A DNA stretch of 64,000 nucleotides, taken from positions 3,143,825 to 3,207,824 of the forward strand of contig NZ_KB910516.1 of assembly GCF_000372825.1 (NCBI RefSeq). Direction: 5' to 3'. A model generated the notes under the pieces. That model ran no database searches and was not told the origin of the DNA. It saw only the letters and a program-made list of their open reading frames with translations. Within the stretch, counting starts at the first letter, position 1, and each line of letters begins with the position of its first letter. The DNA comes from Methylobacterium sp. 77 (lineage in GTDB: Bacteria; Pseudomonadota; Alphaproteobacteria; Rhizobiales; Beijerinckiaceae). Of the stretch, positions 34,380 to 43,276 are shown one piece after another. The position numbers and the translations under genes were made by a program.

Positions 34380-34838
34380 ATGAACCCGAACAACCCCACC
34401 GCCATGAACAAAACCCGCTCCACCGAGTGGCTGCTCACCTGTCTCCTTCTGGCGTGGGGCATCAATATGCTCAGGCCGGAGAGCTTCTTCGACCTGCCGG
34501 TCTACCGGATCATGAACGACCTCATGTCCGAAACCCGATGGGGAATGCTGACGGTCATCGTCGCGATCCTCCGCGGCGTCGGGCTGGCGATCAACGGTTG
34601 GTGGAGACGAACCCCGCTGATCAGGTTCATGGGGGCGTGGGTCGGCGGGCTGTGCTGGCTCGCCATCGGGTTCCTGATGCTGGCCTCGTCCTACGCCCTG
34701 GATACTCGGCTACCGGCGGGCTTCTTCTGGTACCCGATCTTCTTCGTCTTCGAGGGCTGGTGCGTCCTCGCGACGGGCTACGACATGTTCAAAAACGGTT
34801 CCCTCTCCACCGGAGCTGCGCCGCGCAATGTCGCCTGA
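34380..34838 (+). CDS. Four-helix membrane protein, lysis/membrane cassette gene 2
   Basis: A 152-residue protein with about four membrane helices (WLLTCLLLAWGINML; MLTVIVAILRGVGLAI; FMGAWVGGLCWLAIGFLML; PIFFVFEGWCVLATG). GGAGG lies 7 bases before ATG 34380. Possible holin by size and position, though no holin family is recognised. Confidence 0.55.
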   Translation: MNPNNPTAMNKTRSTEWLLTCLLLAWGINMLRPESFFDLPVYRIMNDLMSETRWGMLTVIVAILRGVGLAINGWWRRTPLIRFMGAWVGGLCWLAIGFLMLASSYALDTRLPAGFFWYPIFFVFEGWCVLATGYDMFKNGSLSTGAAPRNVA

Positions 34839-35274
34839 GGATGTGAAACAGTGGGTCGATATCCTGAGCACCCTTCTGGCGGCCGGTGGCGGCGGAGGCA
34901 TCATCCTTGCCGTCATCGGCTACATGCGGGCGAAGATGGAGAGGCCGCCGCACATCGCTCCGCCTTCAGTTGGCAACAATGGCTTGGCGCAGATCGCCGG
35001 TATGGTGATGGGACAGGGCGACCTCAAGGACATCATTGACGGGCTACGCGGGGTGTCCGCCTCACACGACCGATGCACCCTCATGCGAGAAACCGAGATG
35101 GCCTTCCGAAAGAAGGAAGCCGAGGAGCATCGGGAGCATGAGCGCCGGCTTCTGGAGGAGCGGCGCCAGCATGAACAGCGCCTCGCCGAGGACAAGCACC
35201 GGGAGCATCGGGAACTCGTCGAGGCGGTTCAGAACCTGACCCGGAGCGCGAAGGATATGCGCTGCGCGGGGTGA
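34828..35274 (+). CDS. N-terminally anchored coiled-coil protein, cassette gene 3
   Basis: A 148-residue protein: one N-terminal membrane helix (about 14-33, glycine-rich), a linker, and a long charged coiled coil (about 88-140, many E/R/H heptads). The layout resembles i-spanin-like or holin-associated proteins. It overlaps the previous gene by 11 bases. Confidence 0.55.
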   Translation: MSPEDVKQWVDILSTLLAAGGGGGIILAVIGYMRAKMERPPHIAPPSVGNNGLAQIAGMVMGQGDLKDIIDGLRGVSASHDRCTLMRETEMAFRKKEAEEHREHERRLLEERRQHEQRLAEDKHREHRELVEAVQNLTRSAKDMRCAG

Positions 35275-35351
35275 TCGCCCTAACCCGGCACACCCCGTGC
35301 ATCGCCCTGCCGCTCCTCGTCGAGGGGCAGCCTCCCAGAACTTGCGACTTG

Positions 35352-35383
35352 ACCCCGCCCGGCTGACGCTGGGGTGGGGTTTT
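35352..35383 (+). terminator. Rho-independent terminator closing the membrane cassette
   Basis: ACCCCGCCC (35352-35360) pairs with GGGTGGGGT (35372-35380, one G-T pair) and runs into TTTT. It is the last strong phage-style signal and may mark the end of the phage late region. Confidence 0.75.
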
Positions 35384-35665
35384 AGTTGTTAGTGCCCCCT
35401 GGTGCGACCTCCGGTAATAGACTGCAAGTTTTCCTGACCGCTTCAGCGCACTCGGAGGACACGGCCTCAGATCAGAACTCTACGGAGAGTTGCAGTTTTG
35501 CTATTGACCCGCCGCTCTTCCGCATGGAGACTGCCGGCGCCTTAATATTCGATTAACCGAATAGAGGCAGGGAGGCTCGCCGAGCCAACTGATTATTACA
35601 GTTTTAACGCGCAAATTGGCGCAGCGGCATCCTATTGCCTAAGTGTAGTATTTGCGGGTTTATTT
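35384..35665 (+). other. Promoter-bearing gap before the second RTX gene
   Basis: Composition shifts to AT-rich from about 35,540. No clear ribosome-binding site precedes either possible start of the RTX gene. No gene or repeat recognised. Confidence 0.4.
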
Positions 35666-37624
35666 ATGGGAAAATTATCAATGGCTGTTCAAACGATTTA
35701 TGTCGATGGTTCTGCAAGCATTGGTGGTGATGGTTCAGAGGGATCACCGTTTAGATCAATTCAGGCGGCCATCGATGCAGCAGGTACTGGCGACACCATC
35801 CGTGTTGCTGACGGCGATTACACAGAGAACCTAACGATCAACGTTGCCGACCTTAAGTTGCAGGCAGATGGGTCGGATGTGAACGTTCACGGCGGCATTG
35901 CGATCGGCGCCGAGGGTGTGGCCGTCGACGGCTTTACGATTGATCGTTCGATTGCAGGAAACGAGGGTTCGAGCATTTTCGTCTCAGCGAACGACGTTGT
36001 TTTGACAAATAACGTTATTACGGCAGACGATGCTGCTGAGACCGGCATCGTGATCGGCAGTGGTGCCGGCAATGCTACAATCCAGGGAAACACGATTGCC
36101 GGCTTCGACGCGTACGGCGTCTACGTCAACCCGAGCAGCAATGGTGCCTCTTCGGTCTTGGGTAACACATTTAACGGCAACGGAGAAAGCTTAGTCTTCG
36201 AAGCCGGGCCAAGCGTTGATGTGGTTTCGAACAATACTTTTGGCGCTGCCACCAACGACATCCGCATCTCGCTTCGTGAATCAGGTACGTTCAATCTGTC
36301 TGATATCATCGACAGCACAAATGTTGACGTGTCCGAGGTGAACATCCGAGCCTCAGGCAACTCGACGGTGATCGGCACTGCGTATGACGACCGTATTGAG
36401 GCGGCTACGATTGGCTCGTACGAAGCTAAGGGTGGGCAGGTTAGCTTTAACGGCGGCGCTGGCAACGACACACTGATCGGTAACGATGGTGCCGACACCC
36501 TCAACGGTGGTACTGGGGCAGACGAGCTGAGGGGCCTTGTTGGCAACGACACCTACGTCGTCGACAACGCTGGCGACCGGGTGATCGAGAGGCTTGATGA
36601 AGGCACCGACACGGTTCGGTCGTCCATCAGCTACTCGCTTGGCGCCAATGTCGAGAAGCTGGTTCTGACCGGATCGGCCGATCTCGACGGCGCCGGCAAT
36701 GCCCTCGACAATACGCTCACCGGAAATGCCGGCGATAACACGCTTGATGGCGGCACTGGATCAGACTTCCTGTCTGGTGGTGCGGGCGATGACTTCCTCA
36801 TCGGCGGAGCCGGGGCGGATTTGATCGCGGGCGGATCTGGGACCAACACGGCCAGCTACGAGACCTCGGCCTCGGGTGTGACGGTCAACCTGACGACGCT
36901 GGTGAACTCCGGCGGCGATGCTCAGGGCGACTCCCTCAGCGGCATCAACAACCTGGTTGGCAGCAGCCAGGCCGACCGCCTGACCGGCAATGAAGATGCC
37001 AACGTGCTGCGCGGTGGCGGTGGTGCGGACGTGCTCTCCGGCCAGGGCGGCGACGACCGCTTGGTGATCACCGGAGATGCGGACTTCGCGTCGAGTGCCC
37101 TCAATGGCGGCAAGGGCGACGACAGCCTGTTCTTCGTCGGCGGAGGAGACGTGACTCTTGGTTCCGGCAGCATCCGGTCCGTCGAGCAGATCTACGTCCG
37201 GAACGGCGGCAGCCTCGACATGAGCGAGCTGACGACGGGCCAGAACGTGATCTCCGATAGCGTCAAGGGCGAGAGCATCACGATCATCGGTTCGGCCGGT
37301 GCCGATCGCATCGAGGCCGGCAAGGGCGGGGATATGATCGAAGGTAGCGGTGGCAGTGACAAACTGTTTGCTGGCGCTGGCTCGGATACGTTCGCGTTCA
37401 ACGCAGGCTTTGGTCGAGACAACGTCTACGGCTTCAGCACGGCGAAGGACCACTTCGATGTGTCGTCGCTGGTAGACAGCTTCGATGACGTGAACATTCG
37501 CAGCCTGAACGGAGGGAAGGATGCCGTCATCACATTCGATGGCGCTGGGGCCGCGAACAAGATCATCGTGCACGATGTCGACGCTGCCACGCTGACTGCC
37601 GACCACTTCCTGTTCGGCGCCTGA
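35666..37624 (+). CDS. RTX protein with N-terminal right-handed beta-helix
   Basis: A 652-residue protein. Residues 1-230 show beta-helix repeats (IYVDGSASIGGDGSEGSPF, IQAAIDAAGTGDTI, then NNVIT/GNTI turns) typical of pectate-lyase-fold or alginate-epimerase-like domains; no catalytic residues could be confirmed. RTX nonapeptides follow, plus one ~95-residue module (GNDTYVVDNAGDRV, DTVRSSISYSLG) clearly related to those in the 28,424 gene. The C-terminus (DHFLFGA) fits type I export. Start uncertain between 35666 and 35681. A terminator follows at 37648. Confidence 0.75.
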   Translation: MGKLSMAVQTIYVDGSASIGGDGSEGSPFRSIQAAIDAAGTGDTIRVADGDYTENLTINVADLKLQADGSDVNVHGGIAIGAEGVAVDGFTIDRSIAGNEGSSIFVSANDVVLTNNVITADDAAETGIVIGSGAGNATIQGNTIAGFDAYGVYVNPSSNGASSVLGNTFNGNGESLVFEAGPSVDVVSNNTFGAATNDIRISLRESGTFNLSDIIDSTNVDVSEVNIRASGNSTVIGTAYDDRIEAATIGSYEAKGGQVSFNGGAGNDTLIGNDGADTLNGGTGADELRGLVGNDTYVVDNAGDRVIERLDEGTDTVRSSISYSLGANVEKLVLTGSADLDGAGNALDNTLTGNAGDNTLDGGTGSDFLSGGAGDDFLIGGAGADLIAGGSGTNTASYETSASGVTVNLTTLVNSGGDAQGDSLSGINNLVGSSQADRLTGNEDANVLRGGGGADVLSGQGGDDRLVITGDADFASSALNGGKGDDSLFFVGGGDVTLGSGSIRSVEQIYVRNGGSLDMSELTTGQNVISDSVKGESITIIGSAGADRIEAGKGGDMIEGSGGSDKLFAGAGSDTFAFNAGFGRDNVYGFSTAKDHFDVSSLVDSFDDVNIRSLNGGKDAVITFDGAGAANKIIVHDVDAATLTADHFLFGA

Positions 37625-37647
37625 CCGCCAGCAGACTGAAACGATTG

Positions 37648-37680
37648 ACCCCGCCCGGTGAGAGCCGGAGCGGGGTTTTT
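37648..37680 (+). terminator. Rho-independent terminator after beta-helix RTX gene
   Basis: ACCCCGC-CCGG pairs with CCGG-A-GCGGGG around a short loop, followed by five T. Nearly identical to the hairpin at 38134. Confidence 0.85.
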
Positions 37681-37786
37681 CGTACGTCTGGGCTCACGAG
37701 AGCGTGATTGAGCTTGGAGTTTTCGGCAATCCGCCGTTCATTCTGGGTGGTCCATCACTGCGCCGGACCACTTCAGGGAGGCAGTT

Positions 37787-38089
37787 ATGCGCACTCGTTT
37801 AAGGCAGATCCTTCTGACGATCGCGGCCTGTGTCGGCCTGGCTTCCGTCGCCGAAGCGGCGCCGCTGCCTATCGCCGGGGCCAGCGATTCCTCGCGTGAA
37901 GCGATCGAGACCGTACAGTACTATGGCGGTGGCTATGGCTATCGAGGCGGCGGCTACGGCTACGGTCACTCACCCGAGCACCGCTATCGGCAGCACATTC
38001 GCCGCGAGTTCCTCCATGAGCGTCGCTACGATGCCCACCTGCGCCGCCAGGATCAGCATTATCGTCGCGCGTACCGTTACGGGTACTAA
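37787..38089 (+). CDS. Small secreted Gly/Tyr/Arg-rich protein
   Basis: A 100-residue protein with a signal peptide (cleavage near SVAEAA, residue 25), then YYGGGYGYRGGGYGYGH and a basic, His-rich tail. GGGAGG lies upstream of the ATG. Such low-complexity exported proteins are common in Methylobacterium relatives; function unknown. Confidence 0.65.
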   Translation: MRTRLRQILLTIAACVGLASVAEAAPLPIAGASDSSREAIETVQYYGGGYGYRGGGYGYGHSPEHRYRQHIRREFLHERRYDAHLRRQDQHYRRAYRYGY

Positions 38090-38133
38090 GAGAACGCAAC
38101 TCGCTACGGGCAGCGCCCCTCACACCTATGATG

Positions 38134-38166
38134 ACCCCGCCCGGAGCTATCCGGAGCGGGGTTTTT
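38134..38166 (+). terminator. Rho-independent terminator after secreted protein gene
   Basis: CCCCGC-CCGG (38135-38144) pairs with CCGG-A-GCGGGG (38151-38161), followed by five T. Confidence 0.85.
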
Positions 38167-38394
38167 CCTTCGTCTCGGTGACGAGCGGCAGTTGGTACGG
38201 ATTCCTTACGTACTGACGGCTCGTGCAGCATTGCTGTTGCAAATGGGTCTGGCTGAGGCCGCTGCGGGGTATCCGTACCTAAAAGGGGAACGCCTTTAAT
38301 CGGCCGAAAGACATTCAGCAACATAATTTCACGTTAACGAGTATTTTATTGCCTGACATTTATTATTGATTATACTCGCAGACGGTGTAGTCAA

Positions 38395-38784
38395 ATGTCT
38401 AGATTGCAGGCGCCACTTGCAGACAACGCTTCTGGCTTACTTATGGATCGGGCTCCGCGAAGTAGTACAAATTGGATTGCGGTGATCCGGACTAAAGAAG
38501 GCGTTGAAATCCCATGCAACGTCAAAGACGTCTCTAAGTCTGGGGCAAAAATTGGCGTTCCTTCGTCCTACCAACTGCCTGAAAGCTTCATGCTTAAGGT
38601 GATTGGAAAGGATTTTGTGCTGCAAGTTAGTTTAGTTTGGCGAAGCGGAAACTTCGTTGGAGTAAAGATTGATCAGGTTGGGAAGTTAGCGGTCCGCGTC
38701 GAAGCTGATTTAACGCAAAATGAGGCAACCCAGGCTTCGCACCACCTGATAGGAAGTCGGCGCAGCCGCGTCTCTAAGTTTTGA
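38395..38784 (+). CDS. PilZ-domain protein
   Basis: A 129-residue protein. The second PilZ motif (D/N)xSxxG is present as DVSKSGAKI (about residues 45-53), with following strands (FVLQVSLVWRSGNFVGVKI) typical of the barrel. The RxxxR motif is degenerate (RAPRSS), so c-di-GMP binding is uncertain. AT-richer than the flanking genes. Stand-alone gene. Confidence 0.7.
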   Translation: MSRLQAPLADNASGLLMDRAPRSSTNWIAVIRTKEGVEIPCNVKDVSKSGAKIGVPSSYQLPESFMLKVIGKDFVLQVSLVWRSGNFVGVKIDQVGKLAVRVEADLTQNEATQASHHLIGSRRSRVSKF

Positions 38785-39004
38785 TATTAGGTAGGGAGGC
38801 TTGCTGCGTACGATCCTTTTTGGGCAATTTGTCGCCCGCACGCCAAGACCGAAGCAGGCCGCTTGCTTCTGTCAATGAGGCGACCAGATCTAGCATTGTA
38901 CCAAAGTACTGTACCGCTCCAAAAGGTTGCGGTTGGAGATTGTCGGTAATCATCTAGAGTGCAGCTGGAAAATGGTGCCCAATTGTTCCGCCTCAATCAA
39001 GGGC

Positions 39005-39235
39005 ATGAAAGTGGCAGATCCATCACAGGTTCCAGCTGTTAGCCTAACCAATCTGACATCGCCAGTTTACCGAGCGCTCCTCCTCCACAAGAGCGGGACG
39101 GTAGTAAATATATTCCGTGTCCTGGCTCAGGACGATGACGAGGCAACCGAGTGTGCCAAAGCCCTGGTGGATGGTCACGCCGTCGAGCTTTGGGATGGCC
39201 TACGCTTCATTGAGCACTTCCCCGCAGTTGATTGA
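39005..39235 (+). CDS. Small conserved-looking protein (76 aa), unknown
   Basis: A 76-residue frame whose C-terminal half (DDDEATECAKALVDGHAVEL, then WDGLRFIEHF) has the look of a small globular protein seen in Methylobacterium relatives. ATG 39005 is preferred to the longer frame because the upstream part is unlike protein. No function assignable. Confidence 0.5.
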   Translation: MKVADPSQVPAVSLTNLTSPVYRALLLHKSGTVVNIFRVLAQDDDEATECAKALVDGHAVELWDGLRFIEHFPAVD

Positions 39236-39373
39236 TGTTTTGAGCGGTCGCCTTTTGTACAAGCGGCCGCCGATCCTAAACCTATTCAACGAGATATGCC
39301 GCCGTCGGGGCTAAAAGGTGTTATCGTACGATACCCGACCGTTTAAGGGATCGTTAACCATCCACCCCACACC

Positions 39374-39475
39374 ATGAGCCTCACTCAGAGGCCCGCCATG
39401 ACGCTCACGGTTTTCGATCCGATCTCGGGCAAGCTGGTGACGATTGAGCTTCCCGTGCGGAAGCCATGCCCCTGA
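39374..39475 (+). CDS. Very small protein (33 or 25 aa) overlapping the next gene
   Basis: Reads MSLTQRPAMTLTVFDPISGK and ends at TGA 39473-39475, ten bases into the next gene; ATG 39398 is an alternative start. The overlap suggests a translationally coupled leader or micro-protein. Confidence 0.35.
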   Translation: MSLTQRPAMTLTVFDPISGKLVTIELPVRKPCP

Positions 39476-39675
39476 CCCTCTACCGCATCGGACCTGACGA
39501 GCATCACCTGATCCAGGGCGGTGAGGTCGTCGGCAATCTGGCGCGGGAGGATGGTAAGACGAGCTGGCGGGTGTCGCTGGTCAGCGAGGCCGGGACGATC
39601 CGGGAGCGTCTGTTCCGGTCGTTCGACGCGGCGTTGGCGTGGCTCGGGGTGCCGGCGGGCGTAGAGCCGGTTTAG
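39466..39675 (+). CDS. Small protein (69 aa), unknown
   Basis: A 69-residue alpha/beta protein (LYRIGPDEHHLIQGGEVVGN; FDAALAWLG). No family recognised. Coupled to the upstream micro-frame and transcribed toward the convergent gene at 39734. Confidence 0.5.
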   Translation: MPLTLYRIGPDEHHLIQGGEVVGNLAREDGKTSWRVSLVSEAGTIRERLFRSFDAALAWLGVPAGVEPV

Positions 39676-39733
39676 CCCCTCACCAAGGCCTCGGCCGCGT
39701 CACCATCGTATCAATCGGCTTGCGCCCGCCGTA

Positions 39734-40012
39734 CTAATCGGCAGCCCCAATCTCGAACTCCATCCCTCTACCCGGTCCCTGGTCGGCATAGTCGATCAGC
39801 ACATACCCACGTTCGGCAAGGTCGGCCTCAAGGATGTCGCGGTGCTTCCGGTACATCTGGCCGATCGCCAGCGGCGTCAGCCTCGGGTTTCCTCGCCTGA
39901 GCGTGTCGACGCTGATGCTCACTGGTGCGCCCTCCCGATCGGCGATCTTGACGATAGCCGATGCGAGATCCGCAGCCTTCGTCTCCGAGGCCGACTTTGC
40001 CTTGAATGCCAT
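39734..40012 (-). CDS. Hypothetical protein (92 aa)
   Basis: A 92-residue protein. The helical N-terminus (KAADLASAIVKIADREG) is followed by LRRGNPRLTPLAIGQMYRKH (cited in part), HTH-like in feel but not assignable. Third gene of a leftward group with 40040 and 40306. Confidence 0.5.
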   Translation of the reverse strand: MAFKAKSASETKAADLASAIVKIADREGAPVSISVDTLRRGNPRLTPLAIGQMYRKHRDILEADLAERGYVLIDYADQGPGRGMEFEIGAAD

Positions 40013-40039
40013 GTCGTCATCCTCTTTCGGTCTCGGAGC

Positions 40040-40309
40040 CTACCTGCCCTGAAGGCTCTCGGCGAAGTCGTCCGGGATCTCGCCGAATTGACCGAGGATC
40101 GCCACGCTCTCCAACTCGCCGGTCTCATCGTCAGCCATGACCTTCATCGCTGCCGTGCCCGGCATGCGGCTGGCCATCGCCTCGGCCTTCTTCAGCGCAC
40201 CGAACTCGGTCGGTGCGATCTCGCGGTCGCCGGGGACGAGGCGCTTCCGCTTGATGGTGAAGGTTTGCACCAGGAACGTCGTCTTGATCGTTATCTCGCG
40301 TCTCCTCAC
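40040..40309 (-). CDS. Hypothetical protein (89 aa)
   Basis: GTG start at 40309 overlapping the stop of the upstream DUF6894-like gene (GTGA). The product contains KRKRLVPGDREIAP and an Ala/Met-rich helix (FGALKKAEAMASRMPG), ending in an acidic strand. Unknown function; coupling supports it being real. Confidence 0.5.
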   Translation of the reverse strand: MRRREITIKTTFLVQTFTIKRKRLVPGDREIAPTEFGALKKAEAMASRMPGTAAMKVMADDETGELESVAILGQFGEIPDDFAESLQGR

Positions 40310-40554
40310 GCTGCCATTGGGACGTTGCGCACGTCCATGAAACCAAGGGTCATCACGTGCCGGCCAGCGCCGTCGTGGACGTCGACAACCCAATCCGACC
40401 AGTCGAGATTGCGGCCGGTCAGCTCCATTACCTGCCATGCTGATCGCTCGGCGTTGTGCCAGAGCAGGCCGGTGTTTGGCAGCTTCATGCCCTTCTCATC
40501 GATGATCGCGGTGTGTCCATCGGTGCAGTGAAATCGATATGTCTGGCTCGCCAT
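40306..40554 (-). CDS. DUF6894-like small protein
   Basis: An 82-residue protein with the pattern of an N-terminal strand, HCTDGHTAIIDEKGMKLP, and a C-terminal VVDVHDGAGRHVMTLGF, resembling the DUF6894 family widespread in Methylobacterium. First gene of a leftward operon, divergent from umuD. Function unknown. Confidence 0.55.
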   Translation of the reverse strand: MASQTYRFHCTDGHTAIIDEKGMKLPNTGLLWHNAERSAWQVMELTGRNLDWSDWVVDVHDGAGRHVMTLGFMDVRNVPMAA

Positions 40555-40622
40555 CCACAGCTCTCCACAGGGTTGAACAGGCCGCGTGCGGTTAAGATTG
40601 ACCTGGAACCCTCAGCCTGTTT

Positions 40623-40637
40623 GTTCTCTTTTCGTTC
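40623..40637 (+). promoter_or_regulatory. LexA (SOS) box, GTTC-N7-GTTC
   Basis: A perfect alphaproteobacterial SOS box (GTTC, seven bases, GTTC) ends 15 bases before the umuD ATG. LexA repression with DNA-damage induction of umuDC is expected. Confidence 0.85.
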
Positions 40638-40652
40638 TACACGAGGAGAGCC

Positions 40653-41108
40653 ATGAGCGTCTATCGAATCGGCGAGCTTGGGCTGATCCCAGGGAACGTT
40701 GTCCACATTCCCATCATGGGGTCTGCGCTCTGCGCCGGCTTCCCTTCACCTGCCGACGACTTCCTGGAAGGCGCCCTCGAACTGCCGCGCTGGCTCGCCC
40801 CGAACCCGCCGGCCACCTTCGCTTGGAACATCTCCGGCGATTCGATGCGCGATGCCGGGATCTTCGACCGAGACCTCGCTGTGGTCGACCGGAGCCTGAA
40901 ACCGTCCCATCGGAGCGTCGTCGTGGCGGCGATCGACGGGCAAATGTCGATCAAGCGGCTGCTTGTTGAGGGAAACGTCGCTCGACTGTCGTTCGAAAAC
41001 CCGGATCTCCCGGCCTTCGCCGTTGAGGAGACTGGCGAGGCCGAGATCTGGGGCGTTGTCCGCTTCTCGATCCGCTGGCACATCGCCCGCAGCGGCCTGA
41101 TCCGATGA
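40653..41108 (+). CDS. umuD: UmuD-like S24 peptidase, Pol V accessory subunit
   Basis: A 151-residue protein. The self-cleavage site is Cys27-Ala28-Gly29, nucleophile Ser64 lies in SGDSM and the catalytic lysine is Lys101 in MSIKRL. Length and order match UmuD. After RecA-stimulated self-cleavage, UmuD' joins UmuC to form error-prone Pol V. Starts 15 bases after the SOS box with GAGGAG as ribosome-binding site; ATGA overlap with umuC. Confidence 0.9.
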   Translation: MSVYRIGELGLIPGNVVHIPIMGSALCAGFPSPADDFLEGALELPRWLAPNPPATFAWNISGDSMRDAGIFDRDLAVVDRSLKPSHRSVVVAAIDGQMSIKRLLVEGNVARLSFENPDLPAFAVEETGEAEIWGVVRFSIRWHIARSGLIR

Positions 41109-42397
41109 ACCGGGCCATCGCGCTGATCGATGGCAACAGCTTCTATTGCTCATGCGAGCGGGTGTTCGACCCGAAGCTGGCCCGTGTGCCGGTGATCGTG
41201 CTGTCCAATAATGATGGATGCGCCATCGCTCGGACGGCTGAGGCCAAGGCGCTCGGCATCAAGATGGGCGATCCCTGGTTCCAGATCCGCGACGACTGCA
41301 AGCGTCAGGGCGTGCGGGTGTTCTCCTCAAACTACACCCTCTACGGCGACATGAGTTCGCGCACGAACGCGGTGTATCGGGACTTCTCGCCGGCCGTAGA
41401 GATCTACTCTATCGACGAGAGCTTCCTCGACCTTTCCGACGTGCGTGAAGATCTATGGTTGGAGCTCGCCCGCGACCTTCGTGCAACCGTCCGCGCATGG
41501 ACTGGTATCCCAACCTGCGTTGGCATCGGGCCGACGAAGACCCTCGCGAAGCTGGCGAACCATATCGCCAAGACGATCCCGGATCTCGGCGGCGTCTGCG
41601 ACCTGTCGGACGAGGACGAGCGGGCCGCTTGGCTTTGCCGCATTCACGTCGGGGAGGTGTGGGGCATCGGCCGCGCTTCGCTCGCAAAGCTCGAAGCCAT
41701 GGGCGTCGACTCCGTCGCGGATCTGCGCGACCTAGACCCTCGACCGGTCCGCAAAGCGATGACGGTGGTGGGCGAGCGCATCATCCACGAGCTGCGCGGC
41801 GTCGCCTGTCTGCCGCTTGAGCTGATGCCGGCTCAGCGGAAGGGCTGCGCCGTGACGCGCTCCTTCTCCAGCCGGATCGAGGATCGGGCGACGATGGAAC
41901 AGGCGGTAGCGGCCCACGCGACGCGCTTGGGCGAAAAGCTGCGCCGGGGCGGGCTCGGAACGACACATATCTCGGTCTTCTATCACACGTCGGAGCACGA
42001 CCGCGGCGACCCGATGCGATCGATCTCGACGACGGTCACGCTGCCCGAGGCGACGAACGACACGCTGGCGCTGATCAAGGCGGCGCGCGAGGGCGTGGCT
42101 CGGACTTGGCGCGAGGCGCCCGGCGATCGTCCGTGGCGGTTCAGCAAGGCCGGCGTCATCACCACCGACCTCAAGCTGCTGGAGGAGACCCAGCGCGCCT
42201 TGATAGGCCAGCTCGACCGTGAGCTCAGCGCGCCGCTGATGGCAGCGATGGACGAGTGCAATCGCCGCTTCGGACGTGGCGCTGTCGTGCCGGCCCGCGC
42301 TGGTCTGGAGAAGAAGCGGATCTGGTCCACGAAGTTCGAGATGCGCAGCCCGCGCTACACGACGCAGGTGAGCGAGTTGCCGACGGCGCATGCCTAA
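41105..42397 (+). CDS. umuC: UmuC-like Y-family DNA polymerase (Pol V catalytic subunit)
   Basis: A 430-residue polymerase. The catalytic [13 protein letters not shown] (Asp9) and IDESFLDL motifs, the [12 protein letters not shown] fingers segment, helix-hairpin-helix [15 protein letters not shown] and a little-finger domain are all visible and full length. Performs translesion synthesis under SOS. In operon with umuD. Mobile umuDC copies are common on prophages and plasmids; this one lies near the putative right end of the element. Confidence 0.92.
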   Translation: MNRAIALIDGNSFYCSCERVFDPKLARVPVIVLSNNDGCAIARTAEAKALGIKMGDPWFQIRDDCKRQGVRVFSSNYTLYGDMSSRTNAVYRDFSPAVEIYSIDESFLDLSDVREDLWLELARDLRATVRAWTGIPTCVGIGPTKTLAKLANHIAKTIPDLGGVCDLSDEDERAAWLCRIHVGEVWGIGRASLAKLEAMGVDSVADLRDLDPRPVRKAMTVVGERIIHELRGVACLPLELMPAQRKGCAVTRSFSSRIEDRATMEQAVAAHATRLGEKLRRGGLGTTHISVFYHTSEHDRGDPMRSISTTVTLPEATNDTLALIKAAREGVARTWREAPGDRPWRFSKAGVITTDLKLLEETQRALIGQLDRELSAPLMAAMDECNRRFGRGAVVPARAGLEKKRIWSTKFEMRSPRYTTQVSELPTAHA

Positions 42398-42445
42398 GGA
42401 AATCGCTACGTCGGCCGGATCCCAGCGGTGACGGACGCGGTCGAC

Positions 42446-42706
42446 TCAATCCTGCGCGCGCAAGCTCTTAATGAATCGCCTCGCGATCTCTCTCACGGCC
42501 TCATCATCGCGCGTCTCGTCATGGGCCTTGTCCCAGAGATGATCGATGCTCTGGTCGAGTTCATCCAGCAATCCTGGATGGCGCTGCGCAACGAAGCGGA
42601 TCGTGCCGAATAGCAGGTGCTCGATTGCCATTTCGCGACGGTTCGCGTCTACGACCTGGTCCGAGGCGGAGTGGCTAGTTGATTCTGTCATACCCCACAA
42701 CGTCAC
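42446..42706 (-). CDS. Hypothetical protein (86 aa), convergent to umuC
   Basis: An 86-residue acidic helical protein (RHPGLLDELDQSIDHLWDKA; REIARRFIKSL). GTG 42706 has GGAGAG upstream; ATG 42691 is an alternative. Protein-like composition, no family recognised. Confidence 0.5.
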   Translation of the reverse strand: MTLWGMTESTSHSASDQVVDANRREMAIEHLLFGTIRFVAQRHPGLLDELDQSIDHLWDKAHDETRDDEAVREIARRFIKSLRAQD

Positions 42707-42814
42707 CCACTCTCTCCAGGTTCGCTGATCGCAGCTGCGGAAAGTGCCGCAGCATCGAACGCAATCGCGGCCTGTTATCGCCGCGCTGGATGAAGCCAGA
42801 TTGGTAGAACCAGA

Positions 42815-43196
42815 CTACCTCTTCACCGCCCAGATCGGCACCGCACCTGTCGGCCTGCCTGGGATGGTCCGGCAGAACCGCGTGCGCTCGAACCGGATGA
42901 AGTCCGCGTGGACCTCAGACGCCAGCCCCCCACCGAGGACCATGGCTCCGCAGAATTTAGAGCGGATCACGCTGAGGTCGGGATGGACACCGAACAGCTG
43001 CAGCGTCGTCCACCCGCGCCGGCCAGCCTCGTCTGCGTGCTTGTCCAGGAAGTCCAGGGACGTGGCGTGAATGGCAGGCCAAGTGGAGGGCGTCAGGCCA
43101 GCGCAGGGAACCACGGCTGGGCTTCATCGCTAGGAACGCCTCCCGCCACGCCTGAGGGGTGTTCGAGACGATCTTGAAGGCTGGTGAGGCTGACAT
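42815..43196 (-). pseudogene. Frameshifted hypothetical gene
   Basis: The N-terminal frame (from ATG 43196: MSASPAFKIVSNTPQAWREA, then FLAMKPS) and the C-terminal frame (VPCAGLTPSTWPAIHATSLD, then FLDKHADEAGRRGWTTLQLF) together make one coherent protein, but lie in different frames that meet near 43,112. The C-terminal part, with GVHPDLS and YERT-like FERTRF motifs, resembles a small conserved Methylobacterium protein. Either decayed or an assembly indel. Confidence 0.45.
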
Positions 43197-43276
43197 GAAA
43201 TCCGGCGGCTGTGGCGCGGAGGTCGATGGGGGTCATGCGTTACCCTGCTCAACGAGATCAATACGCAGCTTCCGGG

